Below are positions 1 through 13,800 of a stretch of 64,000 bases of DNA, one piece after another. This DNA comes from Pogona vitticeps. Taxonomy: Eukaryota; Chordata; Lepidosauria; Squamata; Agamidae. The number at the start of each line of letters is the position of its first letter. Positions within the stretch are counted from its first letter, which is position 1. Location: positions 203,733,501 through 203,797,500 of the forward strand of contig NC_135786.1 in assembly GCF_051106095.1 (NCBI RefSeq). The letters run 5' to 3'. The position numbers and the translations under genes are program-made. The notes under the pieces are model-generated. The model was not told the origin of the DNA and did no database searches. It worked only from the letters and a program-made list of their open reading frames with translations.

Positions 1-1100
1 TGTTTTAGATATAACTTGTCCCACTTTTCTTTATTTTAAATACTATGATATGCATTATCTTCCAGCCCAGTTTCAAATGTATGATCTGTTATGGTATATT
101 AAAGTTAAGATTTAAATTATTCACATTATACAGTAATCTATATGATCTTTAAAAAAAGTAGTATTAATGATTCACATAGCAATATCAAGTGCTGAAAATA
201 AGGTTCCAGAATGCATCTACACATACAGTACAACTCAAGTATCCTTCCAGAAAAACCAAGGTCTTTACCAGTGATAAGCAGTGACTGGAAAAAAAGGGCT
301 CACTTTTAAACAGCAAGGGGGGGGGGAATACCAGCTGAAGGTTAGTAAAAACAGTGCACTCACAGCACCTAAGATAGTCTTCATTCAGGAGGGTGAATTC
401 TTTCTCCGGAAAAAAGAAAGTAAACAGCTAAGTGATTTACAGGTTTTGTTTATAATGAAAACATACACAGAGAGAAACCATATCGTAGGAAAAAAAAATG
501 CTTTTCCTTTAAGTTAGGTTAATTCATGCAAAGCTGAAACCGAAGAAACCATGATACTGTATAGCTGAACACAGAGCACCACCTCTTCAGTGTAATAATA
601 GGGTTTACAGAATACCTGATCACTGTCAAATAGCAGATGGTACATGTTGAGCTGTTAATGGACCAGTGCTCCAGTAGAAGCACTTATTCAGCTATGCCAG
701 TGAAAATCCGCTAAAAGATCCTGCCCTTTTTGCATCAGGCCAAGCGATTACTTCTTGGTGTCTGCATCTTTAGAGGGGCGGTGACCCAAAGCAGGACTGT
801 CGTCTTAACCTTATTTTTCTGTTGCTCATTCGTTTTAAGCACCAGTTGTTTTTTGTTGGACTGGGAGGAGATAACGGAAGGGTCTTGCTATGCTTGAACC
901 TGCTACGATTATACAGTATTATAATGTTTTTAATTCGTTTATAACAGCCACTCAATTACAATAAAAAGGCACTCGGAAAGGCACCTCAAAAGACACCGTT
1001 TATGAGCTGAAAGACTGCCAAAGCTAGTCGTCTGAATTCCCATCTAAGGGGAACACAACGAAGCCAAGGCTTCCTACGCTCGTTTCTACAAAGCGGAGCA
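1..1100. other. AT-rich non-coding stretch, no gene recognised
   Basis: No coding exon or clear repeat is recognised. Only short chance frames occur. If a leftward gene starts near 1.5 kb, this would be its first intron, but nothing in the sequence proves that. Confidence 0.4.
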
Positions 1101-1700
1101 AACTCTTGCGTAAATCAGGAAAGGCCGCTCTCCCCCCCCCCCCCCGCGAATGGGGTTGGCAAGAGGCGTTGGTGGGCTTTAACGTTGCGGCAGAGAAAGA
1201 AAACCAGCCCTCGCACAGGGCTTTTGGCTGGCGGATGCCTCATCCCCATCTGCGGCCACCCCATAGCTTTCCATCCGACGGCGACCACAGCCTCCTGCCC
1301 AGGACCCCAAGCCCCCATGACGCTGAGAGGCCGTCCTTCGTGGCGTTCAAACCACGCAGGGCTAAAAAAAAAAAAAAAAGAGGAACGAGGGTCTTGCTCC
1401 CGAACTTACCCCTGGCCTGCCTGAGCCCGCGGGTGTCGACGGGCTACCTTCGCAGACCCCGCACGGTTTTATTCGGGACAACTGCTTGCTTCGAAATCAC
1501 TTCCGGTAGGTCATAGAGCCGTTTCCTGTCTTCGAGGACAAACGTATGGGGAGAAAAACCATAGAGAGGGAGTAACACATGTTTTCTGCTCCGTTTCCTG
1601 TTCGTTGGGAAAACGAGCTGCTTTCCGGAAAACTGAAGCCGGATTCCAAGAGAGGAGCCGTTATAATTATATGGCAACATTTTGAAGTGTCCCTAATTTA
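1100..1700. promoter_or_regulatory. Candidate CpG-rich, possibly divergent promoter
   Basis: The stretch is much richer in CpG than its surroundings. It contains an ETS-type site (CACTTCCGG near 1498, i.e. CCGGAAGTG on the minus strand) and a TTTCCGG near 1622. On the minus strand a good splice donor (AGGG then GTAAGTTC) lies near 1410, which would suit a leftward 5' exon. HAUS3 starts to the right. A divergent promoter for HAUS3 and an unseen leftward gene is an inference; CAGE or RNA-seq would decide it. Confidence 0.4.
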
Positions 1701-1914
1701 TACATTCAAAGGGCAACATCAGTATATTAGTTGTTAGTAAGCCCCGGACAACACTGGATTTCTTTGCAGTCGTGTTGTAAGTTAGGCTTTTCCCGCTTAC
1801 AAAATATGAAGTAAACACTGGCAAAAGCGTCCACCACACGCAAGTCCTTTTCCTGCATATGCAATAAGACCAAACTTATATACCTCAATACCCTAGGCTG
1901 CCAGAAAGACAAAA

Positions 1915-2215
1915 CAAGTGGGCCTTAGATCAAATCAAGCCGAAACTTTCTCTGGAGGGAAAAATAACAAAACTGAGGTTGCCCTACTTTGGGCACATCA
2001 TAAGACGGCAATATTCAGTGGGGGGAAAAATAATGCTGCGAAAAGTTAAGGGCAGTAGGAAGAGAGGAAGACCAAATACGAGATGGGTTGAGTCCCTAAG
2101 GAAACACGACCTTGAGCTTGCAACAGCTGAGCAGGGTTGTTGAGGCAGGAAGTTTTGGAGACTGCCTGTTCATAAGGATGTCAAATTGGAAGTGACTTGA
2201 TGGTATCTAGCAACA
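1915..2215 (+). mobile_element. RTE-clade LINE 3' fragment, degenerate
   Basis: The + strand still encodes traces of the C-terminal RTE motif (YFGHIMRR, then GSRKRGRPN, then a short tryptophan-containing stretch) and ends in the tail AAGTGACTTGATGG followed by a CAAC-rich end. Two close relatives lie at about 17.4-17.7 and 22.1-22.4 kb in the same orientation. It is a dead 5'-truncated copy. Confidence 0.7.
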
Positions 2216-2219
2216 ACGG

Positions 2220-3270
2220 CAGTTTCAAAGATCCACAGTACTTTACCCGCCCCCCGCCCCCGCATGGGGGGGGCGAGGAAAGGAAATGAGAAAATGGGCA
2301 GCAAAACTGACTAGTAGGCTGTAGAAGAGAATTGTCGATATAATAGGCTGCTGGAATTTTTCACATTTACGTGGATACGTAAAAACATGGAAGTTAAGAA
2401 CCCTGTATTTAGGTGTAGTGATGGTTCGTCGCATTCTAGTCAAAAGATCCCCTCCGGGATTTCCTTATTCAGTTTCCATGCAAACAAAGAGTGGACGACT
2501 TTAGGCTTCGGGACATTCACGCCCGAACTGTAACGAGGACCTAGTAAACTGTATCTAACAGCACTACATAGGATGTTTAATACGTTTTCCCCCCACCTTT
2601 TCACTTGCCTTTTTTTTGTTGTTGTTTGTTTGACTGAGAAGCCCCAGCCAAGAGTCTGGTAACAGAAGCATGAAGTGGAACATAGTTCTTAGAACAAGAG
2701 TTCTCAAATCTGTTATCTTAAAAGGTCAGCGGAATTTTGGTTTTGTTACAAATGCGAAACAGAAGTTGCTTCCTAGAAGGGGCGAACTAAGAGAATTAAT
2801 CTGATTGATGTTACAGTATTTCATCCCATCAAAGAAGGGATTCATTCTTCGATAATACTACGCTCTTTTGGCCCCAGGAGAACAAGGGTTAATATACACG
2901 GGCATATTAGTCTTTTGAAAATATGCATCTGGTTTGACAGTGGGTGATTTCATTACTGCTTCAGTTTCTTTCTTCTTTCAACACGGCTCTGAAACATTAG
3001 GTAAGATTAAGGGCAGTATGAAAAGCTTTACATTTAAATAATATGAAAAAGTTCCCGGAACCAAATAACTCGTGGTTTGCAGGAATCAGTCGGTTTGGTT
3101 ACTCGCACGGACCTATCATCGCGAGACTTTAGGGCTTTGAAGGTGAAAGTTTGAATCTTTAGCTCGCGCCCGCCTGTCCTAACGGGATTTCCAGGGAGGC
3201 TCTTTGGAGCACAGACGGTTCCCTTTCAGCCCCACAGGCGGCTGCCTCATTTATTTATTTGTTTAATGTA
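2220..3270. other. Upstream region of HAUS3, mostly unassigned
   Basis: It holds a G/C homopolymer patch (2246-2275) and AT-rich DNA. A CGCGAGA motif lies near 3121, in a small CpG-rich patch of 3105-3240 that could be the actual HAUS3 start, with a weak donor GTGAAAG near 3141. No coding exon is seen. Confidence 0.35.
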
Positions 3271-3335
3271 CACATTTAGAATCTTAGACCTGCAGAGCTG
3301 GAAGGGACCTTCTGTATTATCGGATCGTCTTTGTT
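3262..3335 (-). repeat. CR1-like 3' end fragment
   Basis: The + strand reads AATCTTAGACCTGCAGAGCT then GGAAGGGACC. This is the complement of the CR1-type 3' tail (GGTCCCTTCC followed by an ATTCTATG-like end). It is very short and old. Confidence 0.5.
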
Positions 3336-3890
3336 TTGCTAAAGCTCGCACAGTTCAGTGGAGTAAGGAGCGAGAGAAGTAACCAGAGGCGTTGGTCTGT
3401 TTCTGCAAGCAGTGACAGAAAGCAACTTGTAGCCTTTGGGAAGAGTAACAGATCTACAGTTCGATCTTACGCATGTCCTTTTAGATGTAATGCCTATTGA
3501 GTTTAGTAGGATTTACTTCCAGGTAAGGTACAGCTAAATCTAGTTGTGACGTGAAAGGTGGCAAGGCTTTTTTTTGTTGCTAAGGAAGTAAACTGTGTTA
3601 ACTGTTCTCTCTGGCTTTACTTACTCTGTGGACTCCTCAATATACATTGCTATTCTTATTAGACTGAGAACCTGATGCAACTGCTGTATTATTTTACTAC
3701 TAAGTGTTGTTTGTTATCTCTATGCAAACTTTAAAATGATCAGTCTAGCAAATACAGATCTTGTTCCAGTGTTTCTGTGTTCCTTTTTTGCTTGAAAGTT
3801 TATGTGAAGTTAATCATTTTGTACTTTGTGACAGATCTTGCTGAAGCCTACTAGAAAAACATCCAAGATTGACTGCTCAACTTCAGTGTC

Positions 3891-4805
3891 ATGGATTGTG
3901 GAACTCAGTTTATTGAAACTCTGAAGAGGGTAGGATATTCAAAGGCATATTTGCTGAATGGAGAAGACTTTGACTGGTTGTTTGAAACTTCAGAAGATAA
4001 ATCATTTTTGGAGTGGTTTTGTACAAATGTGAATGAGCAGCATGTATTATCTGAAGATGAGCTGCAGTCATTCAATATTCTTCTGAAGACATCAAAGCCT
4101 GTCTTAGAAGAAGGGGCTGTAGATGAGGTTCTCAAGACTTGCAAGTCTCTGGAGTTGAACACCAATATTTGTGAAGAAAACGAAGAAGAAAAACTTAAAA
4201 CTTTAGAAGATGAGCTTCAGGCCCTTCAGAAGATGAAGCAGTTAAAGATTTGTCGCCGCAACAAACTTCAAATGGTGGCCTCAGCGAATAGTCTGATATC
4301 CCTAAAGCTCAAAGAAGGAGCAGAGGAACCGCCTAAAAATCTGAAAGAGGGCCAGGGACTTTTCACTGCTATGAATACAAAGATGAACAATGAGCTGCAA
4401 TCTCTTAATGAAGGAGTTGAGAAGCTGATCTCTTTCTTTAGGGCACCTGAACAACAAGAATCAGATCCACACTCTGTGCTGCTGGTCCAGCATGTTTTAG
4501 ATAAATATTTGTGTCAAGAAGAACAGAGCACTGCTGCTCTTACTTCCTATACAAAAAAGCAGTTTTTCCAAGGTATAGCTGAATTGGTTGAAAGTTCCAA
4601 AGAAGAACATTTCCAGCTAGTAGATATGAAGAATTCTTCCATTAGTGAAGAGAGCAATGAGGCATGTGAAGAAAGGCTAGAGCTGACTAGGTTGCAGATG
4701 GCATACGTCTGTGCTCAGCACCAACTGATTCAACAGAAGGCCAAGAATCGAAGTATGAGAGAAGGTCTTCAGTGGGCAGAGGAAAATATTTCTTCTTTGA
4801 AGCAG
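3891..4805 (+). CDS. HAUS3: HAUS3 coding exon 1
   Basis: This exon holds the start codon and residues 1-305. It ends AAGCAG before donor GTAAAA, phase 0. Like in human HAUS3, about half of the protein lies in this one large exon. Confidence 0.95.
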
Positions 4806-7800
4806 GTAAAACTATTATTATCCCACACGCAGGCATTGTGCCATTTTGCAGATATAAAGAACCTACAGAGAGCAATCTGAATAGTTAAAAGTACATTGTT
4901 TGGTTGACCTACCATGACAAAGTTTTATGTAAGGAAGGAGACAATTTCTGATCACTCATTAGTCTGACACCCTTGGTTTTATGTAAGCTTCGATGTGGCA
5001 GAGAAGTGATAGGCCCCGATGAAGAGACATAATTTGTAATAGTTGTACAGATGTCCTAAGGGTCAATGCTTAGGTTTTCAAGACTTCTTGGTAAATCACC
5101 ATTTATGTAACTTCTGTTCTATTCCTTTGGTACTTTAATAATCCTAAAACTGCTGAGCTGGAAGGGACCCCATGGATCATCAAATCCAGACCTTGTTAAG
5201 GAGGCCCAGTGGGGAACTGAACTCCCAATCTCTGGCTCTGCACCCAGAGATCTAAACCACAGAGCTTTAAGTCTGCGGCTGCAGAGCCAGACGCTGGGAG
5301 TTCAATTCCCCACTGGGCCTCCTTGACAGGGTCTGGACTTGATGATCCATAGGGTCTCTTCCAGCTCTAAAATTCATAGTGGTTTTAAACCATTCCTTGC
5401 AAACACTTTTGGTTTTCCTCATGCCATAGTATTTCCTAGATTTGGACAGCTTCTGTGGGTTTTTCCCCTGTTCTTACTCTATCTCAATTTAGAAGCAGAT
5501 TATGAATCCTCTAAATAATATAACTATTTATGTCCTCCAGGCAACTTATTTTCAGGCAAAGGAAAACCTGGCAAAACAGTAACAGTTTCACATGCATTAT
5601 CCTTCCTCTGCTGAAGTAATTAGGCCATGCTGTCTAACGTATGGTGATTTTTAATACAGTGGTGTCTTGCTTTACGATTGCCCCGCATTACGACGAAACC
5701 GTATTACGACGATCTTTTTGCAATTGCGATTGCAAAATGATGGTCTGAATGGGTTTTTTTTTCGCTTTGCAATGATTGGTTCTCTGCTTCGGGAACTGAT
5801 TCTTCACAAAACGACGATTTTCCTCCAGCTGATCGGTGGTTTCATAATGACCGCCTGGTAAATAAAATGGCTCCTTGCTGTTTTCTGGGACGGATTCATC
5901 ACTGCACAGGCACCGAAAATGGCTGCCCTATTCAGGATCTTCGCTGGACGGTGAGTTTCCAGCCCATTGGAACGTATTGAAGGGGTTTTAATATGTTTCA
6001 ATGGGCTTTTTATTTTCGCATTACAACGTTTTCGTTCTACAACGATTTCGCTGGAACGAATTAACGTAATGCGAGGCACCACTGTATGCAGCAATTGTAT
6101 AGTATGTAATGACTTAACCATAACTGGAAAAAGCTATTACTTGGACTACAATTCCCAAAACCTGTGAACTCACACAGCCATGGGTTATGGTGACTGGAGG
6201 ATTTTGACAGTTGTAATCCAGAAACCCCACCTCATCTGTTCTTCAGATCTGGTTTTAGTATTATTTTATTGCTATTTTTATGTGCTTGTGGTATGTTTAA
6301 AAATTATATGTTGATTTCTGGAACAGCATCTTGGTGACTTTTGAACAATGGCATAAAACGATAACAGATGGATAAGAGCTGCAGCCATGTTGTATATACA
6401 AAGCATCTGAAGTTTTAAATGTTCAAACAAACTTAATGGATAGGCCTGTGACAACAAGAAGTTAGACACTATTAAGAATAAGTAAAGACACAGAGGGAGG
6501 TAGCTCTAAGCTTGTGCCTCCAGGTGATGAAACTCCAACTTTCTTCCTGTGCAGGCTTTCTTTGCTTCAGAATAGAGTTCTGGCAACCCCTTGTCAGAGG
6601 AGACTGGGCAGATCATACACCTCCTGCCCAAAGGTACAATTTCACTCTTAAATCCCCTTATGCTTTTTCTTCTCTTACCATACAGAGGGTGGATTGCTAA
6701 CCTGGAAAGGAAAGTGATGATGATTTTCACTTAGGTCGTCACCTTCCAAAACTCTTTATCCCAAACACAGATTGGCCATTCTTGGACATTCATCCCCTCC
6801 ACCCCCACCCCATGCAGGGCATTCTTAGACATTCATCTGACATCCATTCATATATGGAAGCATATCAGCATATCATTCAAGCTGGTAGAGCAGAGCAGTC
6901 TTTTGCGAAGCCAATTCTTACAAAAAGCTTGTTTATTAAAATTTATTTTTTCCAATCTAATACACAGGATCTATAGTAAAAAACCAAATCTGGGAGACCA
7001 AAACCCGCCCTTTGCTTGGCATCTTGCATTGCTTTAATTTTAATTGTTTTTTTTACCTTGCCAGACAAATCTCATAATTATCTTGTTAAGTTCTTGAAAA
7101 AAAAACTGTTTTAATATTATGGGAATTGTCTGAAATAAAAATAGAATTTTAGGTAGAACATTCATTTTAGCGGTTGCTATTCTTCCGATCAGCGATAGCT
7201 CTAATTTGTACCATCTCTCCAAGCTATTCTGTATCTCTTTCATCAACTTCATATAATTATCCTTAAATAATGTGCTCATTTATTGTGACTTGGATCCCTA
7301 AGTATCTAACTCTTTTTTCTTCTTGAAAATTAGTTTTTTCTATTAACTTATGTCGTTCTTGTTCTCTCATATTTTTGACCAGTATTTTTGTGTGGGTTTT
7401 TTTGGTTTATTTTTATTCCTGCCATATCACCAAAATTTTTCAACATCTCCTTCAGATCAATTTAGTCAATTGGATCTTCCAATATACAGTAATAACTAGA
7501 TCATCTGCAAAAGCTTGGAGCTTATAGGTATGACCTCTTACTTTCAGTCCTTTTATTTCCTTTTTACCTCTAATTTGCTCAGTTAATATTTCTAGAGTAA
7601 GAATAAATAGTAGTGGAGAAAGAGGGCACCCCGTCTAGTACAGTGGTGCCTCGCTTAGCGAGTGCTCTGTTTAGCGATGAAATTGCATAGCAATGAACTT
7701 TTTGCGATTGCTTTGCGATGTTCCCTATGGGAGAATTTCGCTTTGTGATGATCGGTTCCCTGCACAGCTGATTGGCGGTTTCAAAATGGCCGCCGGGGAA

Positions 7801-10800
7801 AAAATGGCCGCCCCTGTTTTCTGGGACGGGTTCCTCACTTAAGAGGCACCAGAAATGGCCGCGCTATGGAGGATATTCGCTGAACGGTGAGTTTTGAGCC
7901 CATAGGAACACATTAATCACGTTTTTATGCGTTTCTGTGGGCTTTTTTATTGCGCCGTTTTCTAGTTGCCAACATGGTTGCATATATTTTATAGTCCATG
8001 TTCAGTAATGAGATTGGTCTGTAGTTTTGAATTTCTTTACCCACCGTGTTTTCCTTATGTATAAGAGAAATTATTGCTTCGGACCACGTTGGTGGCAGTT
8101 CTCCCTTTTCTACAAATTCCAAGAGTTTCTTATATGGTTTGAGCAATACATTTTCTAGTTCTTTATAATATTCCGCTAGCCAAACATCTGGACCTGGATC
8201 TTTCTTTCAGTTCTGTATTTGTTGAGTTTTGTTTCAACTGTAGTTCTTCTGAGGCTAGTCTATTTTCCAAAATCTTGTATTGTTTTGTGAGCAGAAGATC
8301 CGAAGTGTGCCGTCCTCAGTAGAACATCCTGTGGAAGAGAATGAAGGCTGTGTAGTGGTTGAGTTAATTAAGTTAGATGATTAGACCCTAGGGTGTGTTC
8401 CATAAGATGGACCTCTCCATAAGGCTCACCAAATTTTAGGAGAAGAAAGCAGATAATTTGTTTCCTGTGTTCTTCTCCTAAAAATTTGGTGCGTCTTATG
8501 GAAAGGTGTGTCTTATGGAGCGAAAAATACGGTAATAAAGGATGTCCAGTAGATGGCAGCAGGGGCACATGCACAGATGTACCCTGAATGAACCAAACTC
8601 TTTATACTGTATATTTTTTTTATTTACAGTTCTTCTTTTTTCCTTTCTCCCTGTATTTTCAGATCTTTCTCATATTTTTCTATAAAGTCTTCTGCTTTCA
8701 TTGGTGATGTTATATTATATCTGTGTGTGTCAGTTCGAAAAAATAGACCTTCTGGTGTCAGCCATCTATATGAAATTCCATTTTGTTGCAGCAACAATGC
8801 AAGGGGGGGAATATTGCTTCCTTCTTTGCCTCATTTGCCAGGGAATTTGTTTTAAGACATTTATTTTCTTCTATTATCAACTGTTTATCTTATGTGGCTC
8901 TTAAAACCTTGTCTCTAAATAATTTCTTTGTAAATCTCACATGAATTTCTCTAGGTAGCTTATTCCTTCTGATGTATGCTGTGTTCACCCTGAAAGTTGT
9001 TTCCAAAAAGTGATGGAAGGGCTGCTTCCATCCCTATTTCTGCAGCCAAGGCTTTACTCATTAACATCTCTAAGTCCTCCCCTTTCTTTTCTGGCACATT
9101 TTGAAATCTGAGCATTTCCGATGCTCTCTCCATCTCTAGCATTATTAATCTGTCATCATTTTGTTTTTGATTATTCTGTATTGCCTCTAGGGTTTCTTCA
9201 GTTTGGTTCACTAGAGTATCTGTACCTCTCTCTTTTTCCTCAAGATCTTGTGTTTTTGATTTCACTTCAGTTTTGTCTTGTTTGGCTTCTGATAACTCAG
9301 TTTTCATCTCTTTCATCTGATCTGCTATTTGACTGAGACATTCATTTACTTGTTAAAATCATGTTTTTAGTAAATTTTGCATGGTATTTTGCCATTCTTT
9401 GTCTGGTTTTTGTGCCACTAGTTTTCCCAGACTTTGAGACTGGGCGGGAGAGGTTCCGGGCGTTTGGGGCTTTGGTTTTTTTGGAGGCCATTTCAGTCTT
9501 TTCCATAACAATATCTCAATATTCTTAGAGGTTGTGTGAATTTTACTATACCCTTTACCGAAAAAACAAACAAAAACCAAGGCTTAAATATACCACTTAC
9601 TCGTTCAGAAATTTCCCCTATTTAACCCATAAACAAAACCCACAACCAACCACCTCTCCTAAGATCTTCTTCCAATCTTTACCCAGATATTTTAGTATAT
9701 AAATCAGCCTTTAGCCCAGCAATTTAAAAAACAACCATATAACAAATGTTCCTTCTTCTCAAAAATCCTAGCAATGATGTTATATCTCTCAACCTCTGTT
9801 ACTAGAGTCCCATGCAATTCAACGAAGAAAATCCAAGCTGACAACAATTACAGGATTTCAAACCTCAATATCTGTACAGTTCCAGCCTGAATGCGATTTT
9901 CCAGAGTCTCAAACAACGTTCCAGATGTCAAGATGAAGCTAGGAAAAATCTCTGGTTATCCCACCTCAGTATTTGTACAGTTCCAATCTCAGTACGATAT
10001 TCCAAAGTCCCAAAGGCTTCCCACATATCAAATCCAATATAATATAGGAGGTGTATTGAGATTGTCACTCATCTTTCCTCCAGAAGGTGTCCTTATACTC
10101 CACTGTATGCTCCTTCCACCATAAATCCAACTGACAACTCCAGTCCTGGTTTTCCCAGTTCCACAATCCTCAGTGACTGTATCTTCCCAGTATCTTCTCA
10201 CAGTATATAAAATAGCCCTTTACAGCCGTAGCCTCTGGGGGGGGGTGAGGTCTCCCACGGCTTCCCCACTCCCGAGATATTTATACAGTTCCCAAGCTTT
10301 GATAGCACTGTTGAGAAGTCTAGTAGCATAGCATTATTATTACTTTTTCAGTTTGTTTTTCTTACTGATAAGTTTTAAGTCCTGTCGTTATTTAATTCAC
10401 GCTGGGATTTTTTCAGGATCAGATTTTTTCTTCTCTCACTCTCTCATTTTTCGCCTTGACCGGCCTACATTCTAAAGATAGTTTGCTTTTGAGGCAGCAG
10501 GCTGGTAAGCAAGCTCGCTGCTTCTCCCTTCCTTTCAGCCAAATATTTTCACTCTAGTTTCTCTTTCCATTATTAGGGCTATTAACAGGTCAAAGGCTTT
10601 AACTTACTTTATTGTTGTAAATTTTCAACGCTGTATTTGTTTGTTCTCCTCTCCTCCGGAGGGGGTGGGTTACTCATAGCTCACTGCCAAAGATGGCTCC
10701 TGCATCCAATCTGTGCTTGGGTGGTCTCTTCAGAGGGAAGAAATACCAGGTTGCTGCCCAGCTTCCTTTCCCTCTGTTGCTCACCAGCTTCAGGGAGACT

Positions 10801-13800
10801 TCTCCTAGCATGGGTAAAAGAATGGATAACCTTAGAAAATAATAGATTACTCAGTTTGGAAGGACATGATTTTGCAGTTCAGCTAACATGCTTTTCTATG
10901 GTACAAAAATGATAAAGAGCAGAAACAGTTCAACCTGCATATGATAAGAAGAGCTCTACTAGGGACTTGGAAAAAGATCATCCAACAGATCTACCAAAAA
11001 AGCACCAGTCTGGGTATCACCAATAGTGGCTTTTACACAACCTAATCTTATGACTAAAGCAAAACTTCTAAAATACTAAGATATATTTAAAAGGGATTGT
11101 GAGTTAGCACAAAAATGGTCTGAAGCTCTCCTCTGTCACCCTCATTAAGAGGTTTTTTAATTCCTCCTCACTTTCTGCTATCAGACCGTATCCTAAATTG
11201 TTAATTAAACATATTTTTTTCATCCAAAATAGGTTATTATGGGACTGTGGAATTTGTTAGTGGTATGATTACAGACTAAGTAGAAACAAATAATTTACAA
11301 ATAAATCTGTTTATTTTTCAGACTCCTGGAAAAGAAAAATTTGAAGCTAGAATTTCTAGCCTGAATAATGATATCTCAAAAATAAAAAAACATTTGGCTC
11401 AGCTAAACCATGAAACCATACCTTTCCTGGCAAAGGAAGATGCAGAACTACTGAACATGCCTGTGGTCGGAGGTGATTTTGATCTACAGATTGCACGGCA
11501 GGAATACTACATAGCAAGACAGGATCACATTTGTAATCAGTTGATGAAACAGAAGGCATCATTTGAGCTTCTGCAACTGGCTTATGAAATTGAGTTGAGA
11601 AAACTTAGGGATAATAGCCGTTTGCTAGAAAATCTGATTCAGGATCTAAAACAGAGCAACATCACTTTTGCGGAAACCTTAGAAACAATGACTGAGCCAT
11701 CTATATCTCATCATAAACTACCAAGAAGTACTATTGACTCAAAGGATAATGCCACACAAAGGTAAGCTGCTGATTGGCTGTCTGACAAAATTATTAATAA
11801 ATAATTAATGCATTGAGTGCAAAGTCTGTCGTGGGAAAACTAACATCTCAAATCAAAATGTGGGAGTATGTTCCATTCCTTTTGATGGATCTTTCTTCTA
11901 GATAATTGCTCCGAATCAGCATTTGTATGGACTTGTGGTGGTACTTTTAATTCTTATATGAAAATGTTCCCTACCAAGCACTGTTTTAAATGGCTCCTTA
12001 GATGTATATCCACGTTATCAACATTTAAGGTCATTTAAGCTGACTGCCAAGTTAGTGCATGCTCTCCAGTTTATATATATGTATATATATATGTGTGTGT
12101 GTGTGTGTATAAACACACACATGGAGTGAAAGAAGGCAGGAGAGGAGATACAGTACATTATATTTTGAAGAATAATTTTTGTTCAATATGGCTTCCAAGT
12201 TTGGATGTTTTCAATCTGGGGTGAGGTCGGCAGGTGCGGGAATCTGATAGACAAGCAAGACCCGGTATGTGAATGGTGGAGTGCTCATTGCTCACCTCTG
12301 CTGCATACAAATACCTGTTGAAAACAGTAGATGGCCAAAATTCTCTTGAGTAAATAAGGTCCACAGAATGGTGATTATATTACTACATCAGGTAAATGAA
12401 GCCATCCCCTTTCTCTCCTATAGCTTCTCTAAATCAGTGGTTCTTAACGTGGGCGATAATGCCCCCCAGGGGGCGATTTCATTTTTCAGGGGGGTGGTAG
12501 AACGAAAAGGGGCGGCGTGGGGGCGCTGGAGCAGAAAGGGGGCGGTAGGGGGGTGCTGGAGCAAGCCAAACCTGTGAAGATGGCTGCAGCCTTTTTACAG
12601 TGAGCATGAATATATATTTTCCTCCAATTTTAATTTAGTTTCAGACTTTTTGTCTTGAAATTTTTAGTTCCTGCATTTGTTTTTATGCCCTTTTTATATT
12701 TCTTTTTGCGTCTTAAAATTCACTTGCAACTAAACAATTAAATGTTACTTTTGGGGCGGCATTTCATTTTCTTGGAATTTAATTTTGTTTTCAGGGGTCA
12801 TTGGATTTAAGTGTCTTAATAAATAAATAAATAAAAGATATCATCACCACGGGGAGGGGGGGCGATGATAACTTCCTCAATGGCTCAAGGGGGCGTTTCT
12901 TTCAAAAAGGTTAAGAACCACTGCTCTAAATCACTGTTAATCCATTTCATCTGTGGGAATTGGAGGAAGGGAGGTAGAAGTCTTTGATTATCAAAATCTC
13001 AACCTGCTGGTAATGTAATCTCGCAGTGGTGATTTTCAGGAATCAAATACTTCCTCCTGCCATACCATAGCTCTCATCCATAGCTTCTATCCAATAAAAT
13101 GGATTACTTATGCATCATATAAGCTGCAGGAAAGAAGGGGAATGTAACCGCGTGGAGGAGACTTAAAATGTTGAGGATTTGGGCCAACCCATATTCACTT
13201 ACATCTTCTATGGAAGGGACTGATAATTCCTTAAAATGCAGCAGTTTGGGCTGAATTCTTTGGGGGATAAGCAGTATAATTTACTTGGTTTCTCTCTTAT
13301 ATAGAAGCTGACTGTAAACTAGGTAGGTGGATAATACTTATTAAATTCCTTGTTACTGGTGATTTAGGGTGTTTTAACATAATGAAATATCTTGATGAAC
13401 ATGTTCACACCTCACAAGATTCTTCACATCCAGAACAAGACCAAAAGAATAATAGTACTTTTATTTTTTTTAAAGTACACAGACCAGGGTAGCAATTACT
13501 GTAGTTTTACACAGTTTGTTTATGTAATAATCATTCCTGCAAATGTCAGAAGTCTCCACAAGATGAGCAGAAAAATCAGGTCAGAGAAATTTTGTGAATT
13601 CTCATGGAAATGAAAGTGACAAGCAGGGATTTACATTTCTATCCAGAACTGGCTTGTCTTGTCTTTTTGTCCAAGGTGAGACAGACAGTGAGTGGTGTGA
13701 TGCTGTTGACAGCAATGCAATGGAAAATGGTACTTCTCATCCTGCCTTTTGTAGGTGGCAGGGAGCTTAGACCATTACTAGTTCCCTCGCAGCTTTCCGG

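Larger units (their letters stand above)
6960..10760 (-). mobile_element. Broken L1 LINE with ORF2 and ORF1 pieces and 5' UTR
   Basis: On the minus strand, from right to left: a 5' UTR-like region (about 9600-10760) with a motif TGTACAGTTCC repeating at about 102 bp (9872, 9974); an ORF1 piece (8960-9580) with a charged coiled coil, LRFQNVPE and FQGEHSIHQKE; and ORF2 pieces with PPTWSEAIISLIHKE and NYRPISLLNMDYKIYA (7970-8146), GCPLSP-like (7600-7640) and the C-terminal LSLIGRIATAKMNVLPKILFLFQ (7040-7280). The ORF2 end is missing. It is split by a MITE at 7641 and another at 8396, and about 130 codons of RT are missing across the first. It lies in HAUS3 intron 1. Confidence 0.8.

Noticed and set aside
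770-955. Minus-strand frames near 0.8 kb as a gene end
   Set aside because: A short frame ending DTKK before TAA looked like a protein C-terminus, but an in-frame stop lies just upstream and no good acceptor precedes it.
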